Positions 17,465-26,362 of a stretch of DNA of 64,000 nt are shown here, piece after piece. The stretch spans positions 1,984,001 to 2,048,000 of the forward strand of contig NZ_SGXM01000001.1 of assembly GCF_004217045.1 (NCBI RefSeq). Reading direction: 5' to 3'. Below the pieces are notes generated by a model that saw only the letters and a program-made list of their open reading frames with translations, searched no databases and was not told where the DNA came from. Each line of letters opens with the position of its first letter. Position 1 is the stretch's first letter. The translations under genes and the position numbers were made by a program. Origin of the DNA: Cupriavidus agavae (GTDB lineage: Bacteria; Pseudomonadota; Gammaproteobacteria; Burkholderiales; Burkholderiaceae).

Positions 17465-19873
17465 ATGCTCATCAGCCCACCGTTTCTGCCGGACACCGAC
17501 CCCGTCTCCAACGATCCCGCCTGCACCGATCCGATGATGGATGTCGTGGACCGCTTCGCCCTCGGCAACCACGGCGTCTACCCGATCGCCATGGACGGCC
17601 GCTGGCACTGCGGCACCCATCTCGCGCCGCATCCCTCCACCGAAGCGGTGCGCGCCATCGCCGATGGCGAGGTAGTGGCCTACCGCGTAGCCGCCAAGCC
17701 GGTCTCCGATGGACGAGAGGCGCCCGACGGCAGCCTTCCTCTGAACACCAACACCGGATTCGTGCTGCTCCGGCACAAGACCGATACCGGTGACGGCCGG
17801 AGCATCACCTTCTACTCGCTCTACATGCATTTGCTGGACATGCGCGCCCAGGAGGCCATCCATGCCCAGCCGGCCAATCCGCCTGCGGTGGGCTCGGGCA
17901 GCGCCCTGCCCCGCTGGCTGCTGCGCCCCACGGAGGGTGTGAAAATCGGCGACGGCAAGTTGAAGGTCTATCGCAAGGACATGCTGGGTTACCGCGGCCG
18001 GCGCCACGGCCACCCGCACCTGCATTTCGAAATCTTTCTGACAGACGCCGATTTCGACGCCTATTTCGGACGCACCCAACTCGGCCGCGCCGAACCCGTC
18101 ACGCCGGCCGGCGCCGACTGCTGGGGCCGGATGTACTACGTCATCCCGGGCGAACAAGAGTTTGTCAGCACGCCGCCCGGCAAAGCCAGCGCATCGTACT
18201 TTCCTGAATTACAGACCGGTTCGCTTGCAGCCGGCAGCACGCTCCATGTCGAGGTGTTCTTTCACCTCGGGCAGCGATACACGCGAAGCTGGATCGAAAT
18301 CAATGGCCAGCGGACGCTTCTGACCCCTACCCCGGTCAAGGACCCGTACGACGACTACGAATACAACCTGTTCCGGCGCGCCACGGCCCTGTATCCCCGA
18401 TGCCCCAGCGCCGGCTATGAACTACTGCGCTTCGGCCGCGTCCTGAGCCCCGAACTGCCAGCGCTGACCGCAACGGAAAGCCAGACCTGGGTCGCGGTGA
18501 CGTTCGACGCGGAGGGAAATCAGGGTTACCTCGACATCAGCCGCGCAGAGATCCAGAAACTCTCCGATGCAGATTTCCCGCGCTTCACCGGCTGGCAAAA
18601 AATCGAGGAAGGCCGCCCTCCATTCACCGCGGACGGCGTCTGCGACCACCAGGCGTTGCGCCAGATCGTCGAAACCGTCGAATCGGCTATGACACCGGAG
18701 CAGCGACTGCTTCCCGCCGACCAGCAAGCAGAACAGCTAACCGCCTATATCCATGGCAACGAGGCCGTGCGTGATCAATTGAAAGGCTTCGTTTGCCACG
18801 CCCCGAGCGAATGGGACAAGGGCAATAACACACAGCGCTATGGCCGGCTGAATGAGCCGGAGGGCTTCTTCGGCAAACGCAAGGCCATTGATCCGGATGG
18901 GTATTCGAAATTCATCGGACTGGTGGAAAGGCTGCAGTTTCTGGAGCAGGTGCCGGGGCTAGGCGGCGGGCAGAAGTTCTGGTTTTTCCATCCACTGGCG
19001 TTTATCCGGCATTTTCGGAGGTGTGGGTGGTTGAGTGTGAGGGAGCTGACGCAAACGTTACCTCGACGTTCGTCCCCTGAAGCGGGTGGGCATATTCCAT
19101 GGCAAAGAGCATATACCCGGTGGACAGAAGGTGCGGGTTCCCCAAAATCCATGCCACCAGGTATCGGCATGGCGATGAATCGCATGTGGCTCAAGTACGG
19201 CTTCACCACACCGCTACGACAAGCGCATTTCCTATCGCAGATCTTCAAGGAGACTGGAGCCCTTACGCTGACGACAGAAGGCGGAGGCGAGAGATATTTC
19301 CGGACAATGTATGAGGTAATTACACCTGAAGAAGCAGGCGACGATTATGACACCAAACTACCTTGGCTAAAGAAGATGGGCTTGCTGAAGAATAGAGATC
19401 GAGCCGCTTACTCCGCCGGGAGACCCGACGACGTATCGGATAAAGCCATCGAACTCGGCAACACCGAAGAGGGAGACGGGGCGAGATTTCGGGGCCGTGG
19501 ACTAATTCATTTGACAGGACGTCAGAAATACACCGACTACCAAAAATTCGCTGGCAAGGACTTCACAGCGGATGCCAATTCAACGCTCATCTCCGCGCAG
19601 GCAAAGTTTTGCACTGACTCTGCCGGATATTTCTGGACAAGCAAGTTCATGAACTCCAAGAACAGTGGGGCTTACCGTGGCGGTTTTAATATACATCGAA
19701 GAACAGATCTAGGCTCCGGTTACAAGAACGTACTCGCGATTACCAAGGCCGTCAACGGTGGAGCGAATGGCCTATCCGAACGATTCGAATACTTTCAGCA
19801 CGCATACTATCTCATGGGAGATAAGAAATCTTCCTCCAACCCAGAAACTCGGCAATTGGAGCCATCAGAATGA
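17465..19873 (+). CDS. Probable T6SS cell-wall effector: M23-like plus GH19 chitinase/lysozyme-like domains
   Basis: An 802-residue protein encoded 3 nt after vgrG, with no signal peptide, as expected for a VgrG-delivered effector. The N-terminal region (about 20-210) is M23 metallopeptidase-like: WHCGTHL (His48, His52), SLYMHL and HPHLHFEIF (His183, 185, 187). The usual HxxxD Asp is replaced by His52. A middle region of unclear fold follows. The segment with HPLAFIRHFRRCGWLS (about 509-524) marks a linker, and a GH19-type domain (about 550-790) has FLSQIFKETG with Glu596 and FRGRGLIHLTGRQKY (from residue 675). Attack on peptidoglycan peptide and/or glycan is the expected activity. Base composition drops clearly from about 19050 on, so the C-terminal toxin domain looks exchanged. 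Its stop overlaps the next gene by 4 nt. Confidence 0.8.
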   Translation: MLISPPFLPDTDPVSNDPACTDPMMDVVDRFALGNHGVYPIAMDGRWHCGTHLAPHPSTEAVRAIADGEVVAYRVAAKPVSDGREAPDGSLPLNTNTGFVLLRHKTDTGDGRSITFYSLYMHLLDMRAQEAIHAQPANPPAVGSGSALPRWLLRPTEGVKIGDGKLKVYRKDMLGYRGRRHGHPHLHFEIFLTDADFDAYFGRTQLGRAEPVTPAGADCWGRMYYVIPGEQEFVSTPPGKASASYFPELQTGSLAAGSTLHVEVFFHLGQRYTRSWIEINGQRTLLTPTPVKDPYDDYEYNLFRRATALYPRCPSAGYELLRFGRVLSPELPALTATESQTWVAVTFDAEGNQGYLDISRAEIQKLSDADFPRFTGWQKIEEGRPPFTADGVCDHQALRQIVETVESAMTPEQRLLPADQQAEQLTAYIHGNEAVRDQLKGFVCHAPSEWDKGNNTQRYGRLNEPEGFFGKRKAIDPDGYSKFIGLVERLQFLEQVPGLGGGQKFWFFHPLAFIRHFRRCGWLSVRELTQTLPRRSSPEAGGHIPWQRAYTRWTEGAGSPKSMPPGIGMAMNRMWLKYGFTTPLRQAHFLSQIFKETGALTLTTEGGGERYFRTMYEVITPEEAGDDYDTKLPWLKKMGLLKNRDRAAYSAGRPDDVSDKAIELGNTEEGDGARFRGRGLIHLTGRQKYTDYQKFAGKDFTADANSTLISAQAKFCTDSAGYFWTSKFMNSKNSGAYRGGFNIHRRTDLGSGYKNVLAITKAVNGGANGLSERFEYFQHAYYLMGDKKSSSNPETRQLEPSE

Positions 19874-20475
19874 TCGCAAAACTCTTGTTGATGATATCAA
19901 TTTTATTATCAGCTTTCGAATCCACGGCTACCTGTCCAAACGACAGATTTGGTCAGCCCACCGACAGCTTTCTCGATTGCGGCGTTCGGGCCACATATTC
20001 CGATTCATTATCCTTGGGTCCAGAGTTCTGGTTCAGAAAATGCACTGGGTACTCCACCACCAGGGGCGGCTATTTCTCATTCGCTCCCGTCGGAACTGGT
20101 AGCCACGATCCCGGGTGGCTCGAACGCATACCCCATTTGACCATCAAACGTGTTCCCCTGAAGGAAGCGGCAAAATCTCGGCCTTGGGTCAAGCGCTCCA
20201 CGGCTTCTTACCGCGTCTCGGAGATTTCCGGAAAAAATTGGAAGGGATGGATGGTAGAGAACGTCAGGATGTCGAAAGAATATACGACCAAGTATTCGCA
20301 CGAGCCATTCGTTGGGGAATTCAAGTGCATTCGCTTGCTGATCGGTAACTCAAAGGCCAGCGCCTCGATGGACGAATACTGCCTCCAGGATACCGAGATG
20401 TACGATATTGACGGCGGAATAAACTATCCAATCTTCATGGGCATACTTAATTCTGTTGAATTTTCTGAAGACTGA
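19870..20475 (+). CDS. Small exported protein, probable immunity protein 1
   Basis: A 201-residue protein with a short hydrophobic signal peptide (about residues 1-20, cleavage near STATC). No known family was recognised. Cysteines at the mature N-terminus, mid-region and C-terminal part (FKCIRLL, EYCLQD) suggest disulfides in the periplasm. ATG overlaps the effector stop by 4 nt (ATGA), which is the normal arrangement for a periplasmic immunity protein against a cell-wall-degrading T6SS effector. The gene is markedly AT-richer than the genome around it, as is the effector C-terminus, so the pair probably arrived together. The immunity role is inferred from position and export only. Confidence 0.7.
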   Translation: MIAKLLLMISILLSAFESTATCPNDRFGQPTDSFLDCGVRATYSDSLSLGPEFWFRKCTGYSTTRGGYFSFAPVGTGSHDPGWLERIPHLTIKRVPLKEAAKSRPWVKRSTASYRVSEISGKNWKGWMVENVRMSKEYTTKYSHEPFVGEFKCIRLLIGNSKASASMDEYCLQDTEMYDIDGGINYPIFMGILNSVEFSED

Positions 20476-20478
20476 TCC

Positions 20479-21111
20479 ATGAAATCGTTTCTCGCTGCAA
20501 CTTTATTAACCTGCGGGGCAGCGTATGCAAATGACGACTCTGCAATTAGCGCGCAAAATGCCCTGCATGACTATTGCGGGTATTCTCTAGGACCAAAGCT
20601 ACTAGCCGCAACCATCGCCACAAATCATCGATTCACCGAAGGCATTGCTGTTATAGCGCTTGACATCGCTTTACCGAACAAAAGTAAATCTAGAAGAAAG
20701 ATTGGGAATCTATCTTTCGTCTGCCGGACAGAGCAAACTTCGCCGGAGGACACCTATAGCGCAGATGTAAAGGAAAGACACGCCGCAGGCACGACTGCAC
20801 GAGAAGAAATCGACGATGAGGATTTACGGGGTAGATATGGGCGAATAGTTGCATGGCAACGAGAATATCAAGGTGACAATTTTAAAGGGACAATCGCATA
20901 CACAGATTATATTTTTGGAGATGGCTACAGGTTCATGCATGAACCCCAATTCTACGTCTGCCCCACTCGTCCGGGAATTTCCTGCTTTTCACTCACAGTG
21001 CAAAATGACGAACGCCTGACCAAGAGCGAAATCGCCGCCACCGCCCACCTGCTCAGAGACATAAGCCTGGTTCAGCCTGAACCCATCGCCCAACCATGCC
21101 CATCGACCTGA
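20479..21111 (+). CDS. Small exported protein, probable second immunity or accessory protein
   Basis: A 210-residue protein beginning 3 nt after the preceding stop, with a signal peptide cleaved after about residue 17 (AAYA-ND). No family recognised. It has four or five cysteines and a C-terminal half with an HEPQFYVC segment that faintly resembles HEPFVGEFKC in the preceding protein, so the two may be distant relatives; this could not be tested by eye. It shares the low GC of its neighbour. Its end overlaps the next reading frame by 16 nt. It could protect against the second catalytic domain of the effector, be an older immunity gene left after toxin exchange, or help effector loading. Confidence 0.65.
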   Translation: MKSFLAATLLTCGAAYANDDSAISAQNALHDYCGYSLGPKLLAATIATNHRFTEGIAVIALDIALPNKSKSRRKIGNLSFVCRTEQTSPEDTYSADVKERHAAGTTAREEIDDEDLRGRYGRIVAWQREYQGDNFKGTIAYTDYIFGDGYRFMHEPQFYVCPTRPGISCFSLTVQNDERLTKSEIAATAHLLRDISLVQPEPIAQPCPST

Positions 21112-22382
21112 CACCCCCCGGTTCAGCCATCCCCTACCCCCGCCACGGCCCTCCCCCACTGGCATGGGCCGGCATATGGCTCCTCTGTGCTGCGGTCGCC
21201 ACGGCCCTGGTCCTACTTTTATGGCCAAACGGCCATGCCGCGGAGGGGCCGCTGTTCTGGGTTGCCCTGCTTGTGCCGCCCAACCTGGCCTTCGCACTAT
21301 TAATAAGCATCCACCGCGCCGGGTTCGAAGCGTTTTGGCTTCGTGCGTTCTTTCGCAACAAGGCCCGGCAGGATTGGCTGGATCAGGCCGTGGCGCAAGC
21401 GCAGCGGCCGCTGCGGGTGCTGGGCGTCGGGTACTGCCTGCCGTTGAATGGTTCAAGCCTTGCCGGAGTGGTGGAGGCTGGCGTGCCGCTGACGCGGGCG
21501 CAGCAGACCCGGGCCGCTTCGGGGTTGGTCGTGCATAACCGCTTCGACGATGACGCGATCACCGTCGTCGATATCTCGGCAGACACCGCGGATGAAGAGG
21601 CCGACGAGGACATTGCCCTCGCCAACAGCGAGACGACCGCCGTCGCCACCGTAGTCCTGAAGCTTGCCGAAGCCTTGCTTCCCTTGGCCGAGCCGTTGCA
21701 ATCGCTCTCGCAGTACGGCCCGGACTACGCCCCTGCCGTTCGCGTGCTGGCAGATCCCTCGGCTTCGGCCCTCCGCCTGCAGCAGGTGCGCGAAGCGCTG
21801 CGGATGGCCGGGTTGCCGGTGCTGGAATGCGAAGCCATTGACGCCGACACCGGCCTGATGGTGGCCGATACGTGGTTGGACGCCCTCGAACGCCGTCCGC
21901 TGCTGGTCATTGCCATGGCGTGGCACGACGCCACGCCCGCGCCCGGCAGCGGCGAAGGCTGCGTGGCCGTCCTGCTCGATCCGGGCTACTACCGTCTGCC
22001 CGATGGGCTCGCAGCATACGGCGCGCTGCACCGTCCGGTTTCCGGGGATGCCAGCGCGCTGGAAGACCTTCTCCGGCTGGCGTTGCTGTGGGGTGCGGCC
22101 GACGCCCCCGCCGTCAACCGCGCCTGGCTGACTGGCCTCGGCAGCCAGCACGACCTGACGCTGCACAAGGCGTGGACGGATGCCTCGCTGGAGCATCTGG
22201 CAGACGCCGCGTCGCAGCGTCGTCCCGACCGCGTCGTCGGCGCCGCCGTGCCGCTGAATCCCTGGCTGTCCGTGGCCGCCGCGATCGAACAGGGCGCGGC
22301 CGGCCCCCAGCTCATCGTCGATGGCGCGCAAGCCGCCGTCCTTCACGTCATCCCATCCTCGAATGACCGATCCGACCCGTAA
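21096..22382 (+). CDS. Uncharacterised two-TM protein of the vgrG island
   Basis: A 428-residue protein with two N-terminal hydrophobic segments (about 22-44 and 51-72) and a large soluble C-terminal part without a motif I can name. Proteins of this outline are found next to vgrG and IcmF-like genes in Burkholderiales; a DUF2875-like identity is possible but is from memory and unverified. It overlaps the upstream gene by 16 nt and the downstream TssM-like gene by 20 nt, so it is translated as part of the same unit. GC content returns to the genome norm here. A membrane partner of the TssM-like protein is the simplest inference. Confidence 0.75.
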   Translation: MPIDLTPPGSAIPYPRHGPPPLAWAGIWLLCAAVATALVLLLWPNGHAAEGPLFWVALLVPPNLAFALLISIHRAGFEAFWLRAFFRNKARQDWLDQAVAQAQRPLRVLGVGYCLPLNGSSLAGVVEAGVPLTRAQQTRAASGLVVHNRFDDDAITVVDISADTADEEADEDIALANSETTAVATVVLKLAEALLPLAEPLQSLSQYGPDYAPAVRVLADPSASALRLQQVREALRMAGLPVLECEAIDADTGLMVADTWLDALERRPLLVIAMAWHDATPAPGSGEGCVAVLLDPGYYRLPDGLAAYGALHRPVSGDASALEDLLRLALLWGAADAPAVNRAWLTGLGSQHDLTLHKAWTDASLEHLADAASQRRPDRVVGAAVPLNPWLSVAAAIEQGAAGPQLIVDGAQAAVLHVIPSSNDRSDP

Positions 22383-25300
22383 CCTGCAGGCCCTCGCCGC
22401 ACACCGTCCGGCCCCCGCGCAGCCTGTCACGCTGGCCACCTGGGGTGTGCCCCTGCTGGCGTTGTCGCTGTTCATCCTCGCTGCGGCGATCGTCTGGTTC
22501 CGAGGCCACGACGTGGGCCTGCCGGACGAGCGCGAGCGCATCTCCGTGCTGATCTGGCTGGGCGCCGTCCTCGTCGCCGTGGTCGTCCTGCATCTGTTTG
22601 CCGTGCTGGTCGGCGCCTATGCGCTGGCAAGGCGATGGCTGAACCACCACGCAGGCGCCGAACGGACCAGACGTCTCAGGCGAGATGGGCGCCTGCAGTG
22701 GCTGGCGGACGAGTTGCGCGTCACGCTCGGCTGGCGGTGGCGTTATCGGCTGCCGTGGCTGCTGGTGTGCGGGGATGCCGGGCAGGTCAACGCCGTGGCG
22801 CCGGGCCTGAAGCAGGCGGGCGTCCTGCAGGTCGATCATGCCGTGCTCGTACACGCGGCGCCTGACGGTATCGACGCCGCACAGTGGCGCCGGCAATTGC
22901 GGCGCCTGCGCGCACGCCGGCCGGTCGATGCGCTGGTTCAGGTGGTGCCCGCGAACCAGCGTGAGGCGGCCGCGACCGATCAACTGCGCGTGCGGGCGGG
23001 GATCGAATCGGATTTGGGCTGGGCGGCGCCCGTGGTCTACCTGCACTCCGTGGAACTGCCCGACCAGCCGCCCGAACAGTTCGACGCGGTAGGCGCGTTC
23101 GTCGCGGCCTCGGACAACGGCGCCGGCGAACAGGCCGCGACGGGCTTCCGCGAGGTGCTGGACACCCTGGAGCAACGCACCGTGCGCCAGGGCACCCTGC
23201 TCTGCCTGGAACCTCACCACTCCCGGCACCTCGCCCTGATTTCGGCCTACATCAGTGCCCAGCGCGCACGCATCGAGGCGAATTGGCAGGCGGTGCTGGC
23301 GTCGAAATGGCGCCGCGCAACGCTGGCCGGCATCGTATTTGCGCCAGTTTTCCCGGTCCCTGCCGCGCCGGTGCCGATGCCAGCCCGTCCGGACGCGTCG
23401 GGCGATCTCTGGCGCACCGCCCGACCCCACCCGTCGCCGAACCAGCCGGCCGCGCTGGCCACCACATGGCAGGCCATCTGTACGGAATCCCGCCGCTACC
23501 GGGGCCGCCGGGTCGGCGTGCACGCGGCGACGGTGGTGGCCATGCTGGCGCTTGCCGGGGTCGTGGCCTGGACCGCCGGCATGGTCGCCTCCGGCGTGCG
23601 CAATGCGCGCGATATCGGCGCCGCGCGGCAGGCGGTGCGGGACCTGGCCTCCACCGCCGATGGCGCCCATCGGCTACAGGCACTGGACAACCTGCAGCAG
23701 CAGATCCTGCGCTACACCCACCGCATCGGGCAAGGCGCCCCGCTTGGCACGCGGTTTGGCCTGAACCGCGATGCCGAGGTACTGAACTCGCTCTGGGCGC
23801 CGTACGCCAACGCCAGCCGGGAACTCGTCGTGGCACCGGTCGTGCGCGACATCGAGGCTTCGCTGACCAGCCTCACGCAGCTGCAAACCGCCGGCCTCCG
23901 TGACGAAACCCTGAAATGGGCGCTGGAAGGCCGCGCCACGCTCGAAACCTACCTGATGCTGGCCCAGCCCGAGCGGGCAGACGCCGCCGTCCTCGGCAGG
24001 AACCTTGCGGAACGCTGGACCACCGGCGCGCGTATCACGCCGGGCAAGCGGGCCGACCTGGCCGAACGCTTCGGCAGCTTCTATGCGGACCATCTGCAGG
24101 ACCACCCGCACTGGCGTATCGCGACCCGGCCCGAACTGGTGGCAGGCGCGCGCCAGACGCTGCTGGAGGCCATCGGCCAGCGTAACGCCGCCGATGCCAT
24201 CTACCAGTCGATCATCGCAGGTGTCAGCCACAAGTATCCGAACCAGACGCTGGCATCGCTGACCGCCGGCACGGACACGCGCGGACTGCTGCGCGCCACC
24301 GGCAGCGTGCCGGCCATCTATACCCGCCAGGCGTACGAAGGATACGTGCGGGCAGCCATCGAGACGTCAGCGGCGCGGGTCGATGTATCGGACGACTGGG
24401 TGCTCGGCGACAATCCATCCGCCGACCGCCAGACCGGAAGCGACGGGCAAGCCCGGGCGGCCGACCTGCGCGCGGCACTGGCCGAGCGTTACTTCGCCGA
24501 CTATGCCGACCACTGGCAGCGCTTCATGAACGGCCTGCAGTGGGAAAGCGCCGCCACGCTGCCCGCCGTGGCCGACCAGCTCAAGCTCATGGCCGACGCG
24601 CGGCAGTCTCCGGTGATTGCGCTGCTGAAATCGCTGCAGTACCACGGCGGGGCCGGCGCCCACCGGGCATCGCTTTCCGAGGCGCTGGTCGCCCGTGCGC
24701 AGGGCATCCTCGGCACGCCGGACAACCAGCGGGACAACGCCGGTCCGGCCGCTGCCGGACGTGCCCCCGGCGGACCGCTCGACCCGGCTTTCGGGCCAGT
24801 GCTGCGACTGACCGGCGATACCGGCCAAGCCGGCACCGGCACCGGCGAACTGAGCCTGCAGCGCTATCTCGACCGCATCACGGCGGTCCGGCTGCGGCTG
24901 CAGCAGATCGCCCAGGGCGCCGATGGCGATGCGCAGGCACTGCAGCTGGCCCAGGCGCTGTTCCAGGGCCGCAGCTCCGATCTGGCCGATACGCAGGCCT
25001 ATGCCCAGCTTGTCGCAGCCAGCCTCGGCACGGGCTGGGCCGGCATGGGCGAAACCCTGTTCGTGCGGCCGGTTGCCCAGGCCACGCAAGCGGTGCTGCA
25101 GCCGGCGCTGGCCAGCCTCGACGAGGCGTGGCGGGTGTCGATCGCGCTGCCCTGGAACCGTGCATTCGCCAGCCGCTATCCGTTTGCCGATAGTCCCAAT
25201 GACGCCTCGCTGCCAGAAATCGCCCATTATGTGCGGCCGCGGAGCGGCCTGATTCCTGCCTTCGTGCTGGCGGAACTGTCCGGGGTGCTGGCGCTGCGCG

Positions 25301-25929
25301 GCGACCGCTGGACGCCGGTGGGCAGCGGCGCCCACGCACTGCGATTCGATCCCCGCTTTGTCGAGTTCATCAACACGCTGCAGCGCGTCGGCACGCGCCT
25401 GCTGCTGCAGGGCGATCCCCGCTACCGCTTCGACCTCAAACCCGTCCCGACCCCGGGCCTGACCAGCACGATATTGACGATAGACAACCAGACGCTGCGC
25501 TACTACAACCAGCGCGAGGCCTGGCACGCGATGACCTGGCCCGCAAGCGACCTGCAGCAGCCGCGCGCGATGCTGGCGTGGCAGACCGAGACGGCGGGCA
25601 TGCGCAAGAACCACGAGGCCGAGGGAGTGTGGGCCTGGGTACGGATGCTGGAGCGCGCGGAAGTGACGCCGATCGACAGTGCGACGGTGCAACTGACATT
25701 CCAGACGACCGCCGATGCAACACCGGTCGGGGCCGAAACGGTCGACAGCGTCCCGGCAGCCGGGCGGGCGCAGCTTTGCTACCCGATCCGGTACCAGATG
25801 CGCTCGGCGGCAGGCCAGGGACCGTTGGAGATCCTGGCGCTGCGCCACCTGCAGGTGCCTGAACGGATGTTCCTGCCCCGGGGGACCGAGGCAGTTGCGG
25901 CGGACAGCCGGCGGGCGCCGGCCATCTGA
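22363..25929 (+). CDS. TssM/IcmF-like T6SS-associated membrane protein
   Basis: A 1188-residue protein with the architecture of TssM (IcmF/VasK): two N-terminal TM helices (about 27-48 and 63-90), a cytoplasmic domain, a third TM (about 385-408) and a large periplasmic C-terminal part with an ImcF-related and C-terminal VasK-type domain. TssM normally bridges the inner membrane to TssJ and the baseplate. Where an active TssM has a Walker A, this protein has CGDAGQVNA (around 137-144), which lacks the Gly-Lys-Thr/Ser, so nucleotide binding is unlikely. The ATG at 22363 overlaps the upstream gene by 20 nt. It is an island-borne homologue rather than the core-cluster copy, so a specialised or accessory role is inferred. 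Confidence 0.8.
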   Translation: MTDPTRNLQALAAHRPAPAQPVTLATWGVPLLALSLFILAAAIVWFRGHDVGLPDERERISVLIWLGAVLVAVVVLHLFAVLVGAYALARRWLNHHAGAERTRRLRRDGRLQWLADELRVTLGWRWRYRLPWLLVCGDAGQVNAVAPGLKQAGVLQVDHAVLVHAAPDGIDAAQWRRQLRRLRARRPVDALVQVVPANQREAAATDQLRVRAGIESDLGWAAPVVYLHSVELPDQPPEQFDAVGAFVAASDNGAGEQAATGFREVLDTLEQRTVRQGTLLCLEPHHSRHLALISAYISAQRARIEANWQAVLASKWRRATLAGIVFAPVFPVPAAPVPMPARPDASGDLWRTARPHPSPNQPAALATTWQAICTESRRYRGRRVGVHAATVVAMLALAGVVAWTAGMVASGVRNARDIGAARQAVRDLASTADGAHRLQALDNLQQQILRYTHRIGQGAPLGTRFGLNRDAEVLNSLWAPYANASRELVVAPVVRDIEASLTSLTQLQTAGLRDETLKWALEGRATLETYLMLAQPERADAAVLGRNLAERWTTGARITPGKRADLAERFGSFYADHLQDHPHWRIATRPELVAGARQTLLEAIGQRNAADAIYQSIIAGVSHKYPNQTLASLTAGTDTRGLLRATGSVPAIYTRQAYEGYVRAAIETSAARVDVSDDWVLGDNPSADRQTGSDGQARAADLRAALAERYFADYADHWQRFMNGLQWESAATLPAVADQLKLMADARQSPVIALLKSLQYHGGAGAHRASLSEALVARAQGILGTPDNQRDNAGPAAAGRAPGGPLDPAFGPVLRLTGDTGQAGTGTGELSLQRYLDRITAVRLRLQQIAQGADGDAQALQLAQALFQGRSSDLADTQAYAQLVAASLGTGWAGMGETLFVRPVAQATQAVLQPALASLDEAWRVSIALPWNRAFASRYPFADSPNDASLPEIAHYVRPRSGLIPAFVLAELSGVLALRGDRWTPVGSGAHALRFDPRFVEFINTLQRVGTRLLLQGDPRYRFDLKPVPTPGLTSTILTIDNQTLRYYNQREAWHAMTWPASDLQQPRAMLAWQTETAGMRKNHEAEGVWAWVRMLERAEVTPIDSATVQLTFQTTADATPVGAETVDSVPAAGRAQLCYPIRYQMRSAAGQGPLEILALRHLQVPERMFLPRGTEAVAADSRRAPAI

Positions 25930-25939
25930 CGCGCGGGAA

Positions 25940-26362
25940 CTACTTGCACCCGCTCTCGACGCACTGCCGTGCCAGTTCGACGATCAGCAGCTCGGCCGTG
26001 GCCAGATTGGTGGCGCACGGCACGTTGTGGACGTCGCACGCGCGCACCAGCGCGTTGATATCCGGTTCGTGCGGCTGCGGCGTCATCGGGTCGCGCAGGA
26101 AGATCACGGCGGTGATCCTGCCTTCGGCCAGTTGGGCGCCGATCTGCAGGTCGCCGCCCCACGGGCCGGACAGCATCCGCGAGACGTTGAGGCCCGTCTC
26201 GGCGGCAATCCGCCCGCCCGTGGTGCCCGTGGCCAGCAGGTCGCAGCGCGACAGAAAGTCGCGCTGGCGTGCCGCGAAGGCCACGATGTCGTCCTTCTTG
26301 TGATCGTGGGCGATCAGCGCGATGCGGGGTTTCGTGCCGCCGTCGGGACGCAGCGCGGGCAT
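25940..26362 (-). CDS. mgsA: Methylglyoxal synthase
   Basis: Converts dihydroxyacetone phosphate to methylglyoxal and phosphate in the cytoplasm, a glycolytic bypass used under phosphate limitation. The 140-residue protein is close to the usual 150. [10 protein letters not shown] (His19, Asp20) is at the N-terminus and the catalytic Asp71 lies in [10 protein letters not shown], at the same number as the E. coli catalytic Asp. The ATG overlaps the stop of the SDR gene by 1 nt (TGATG), so the two are coupled. It converges with the TssM-like gene, 10 bp apart. Confidence 0.95.
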   Translation of the reverse strand: MPALRPDGGTKPRIALIAHDHKKDDIVAFAARQRDFLSRCDLLATGTTGGRIAAETGLNVSRMLSGPWGGDLQIGAQLAEGRITAVIFLRDPMTPQPHEPDINALVRACDVHNVPCATNLATAELLIVELARQCVESGCK

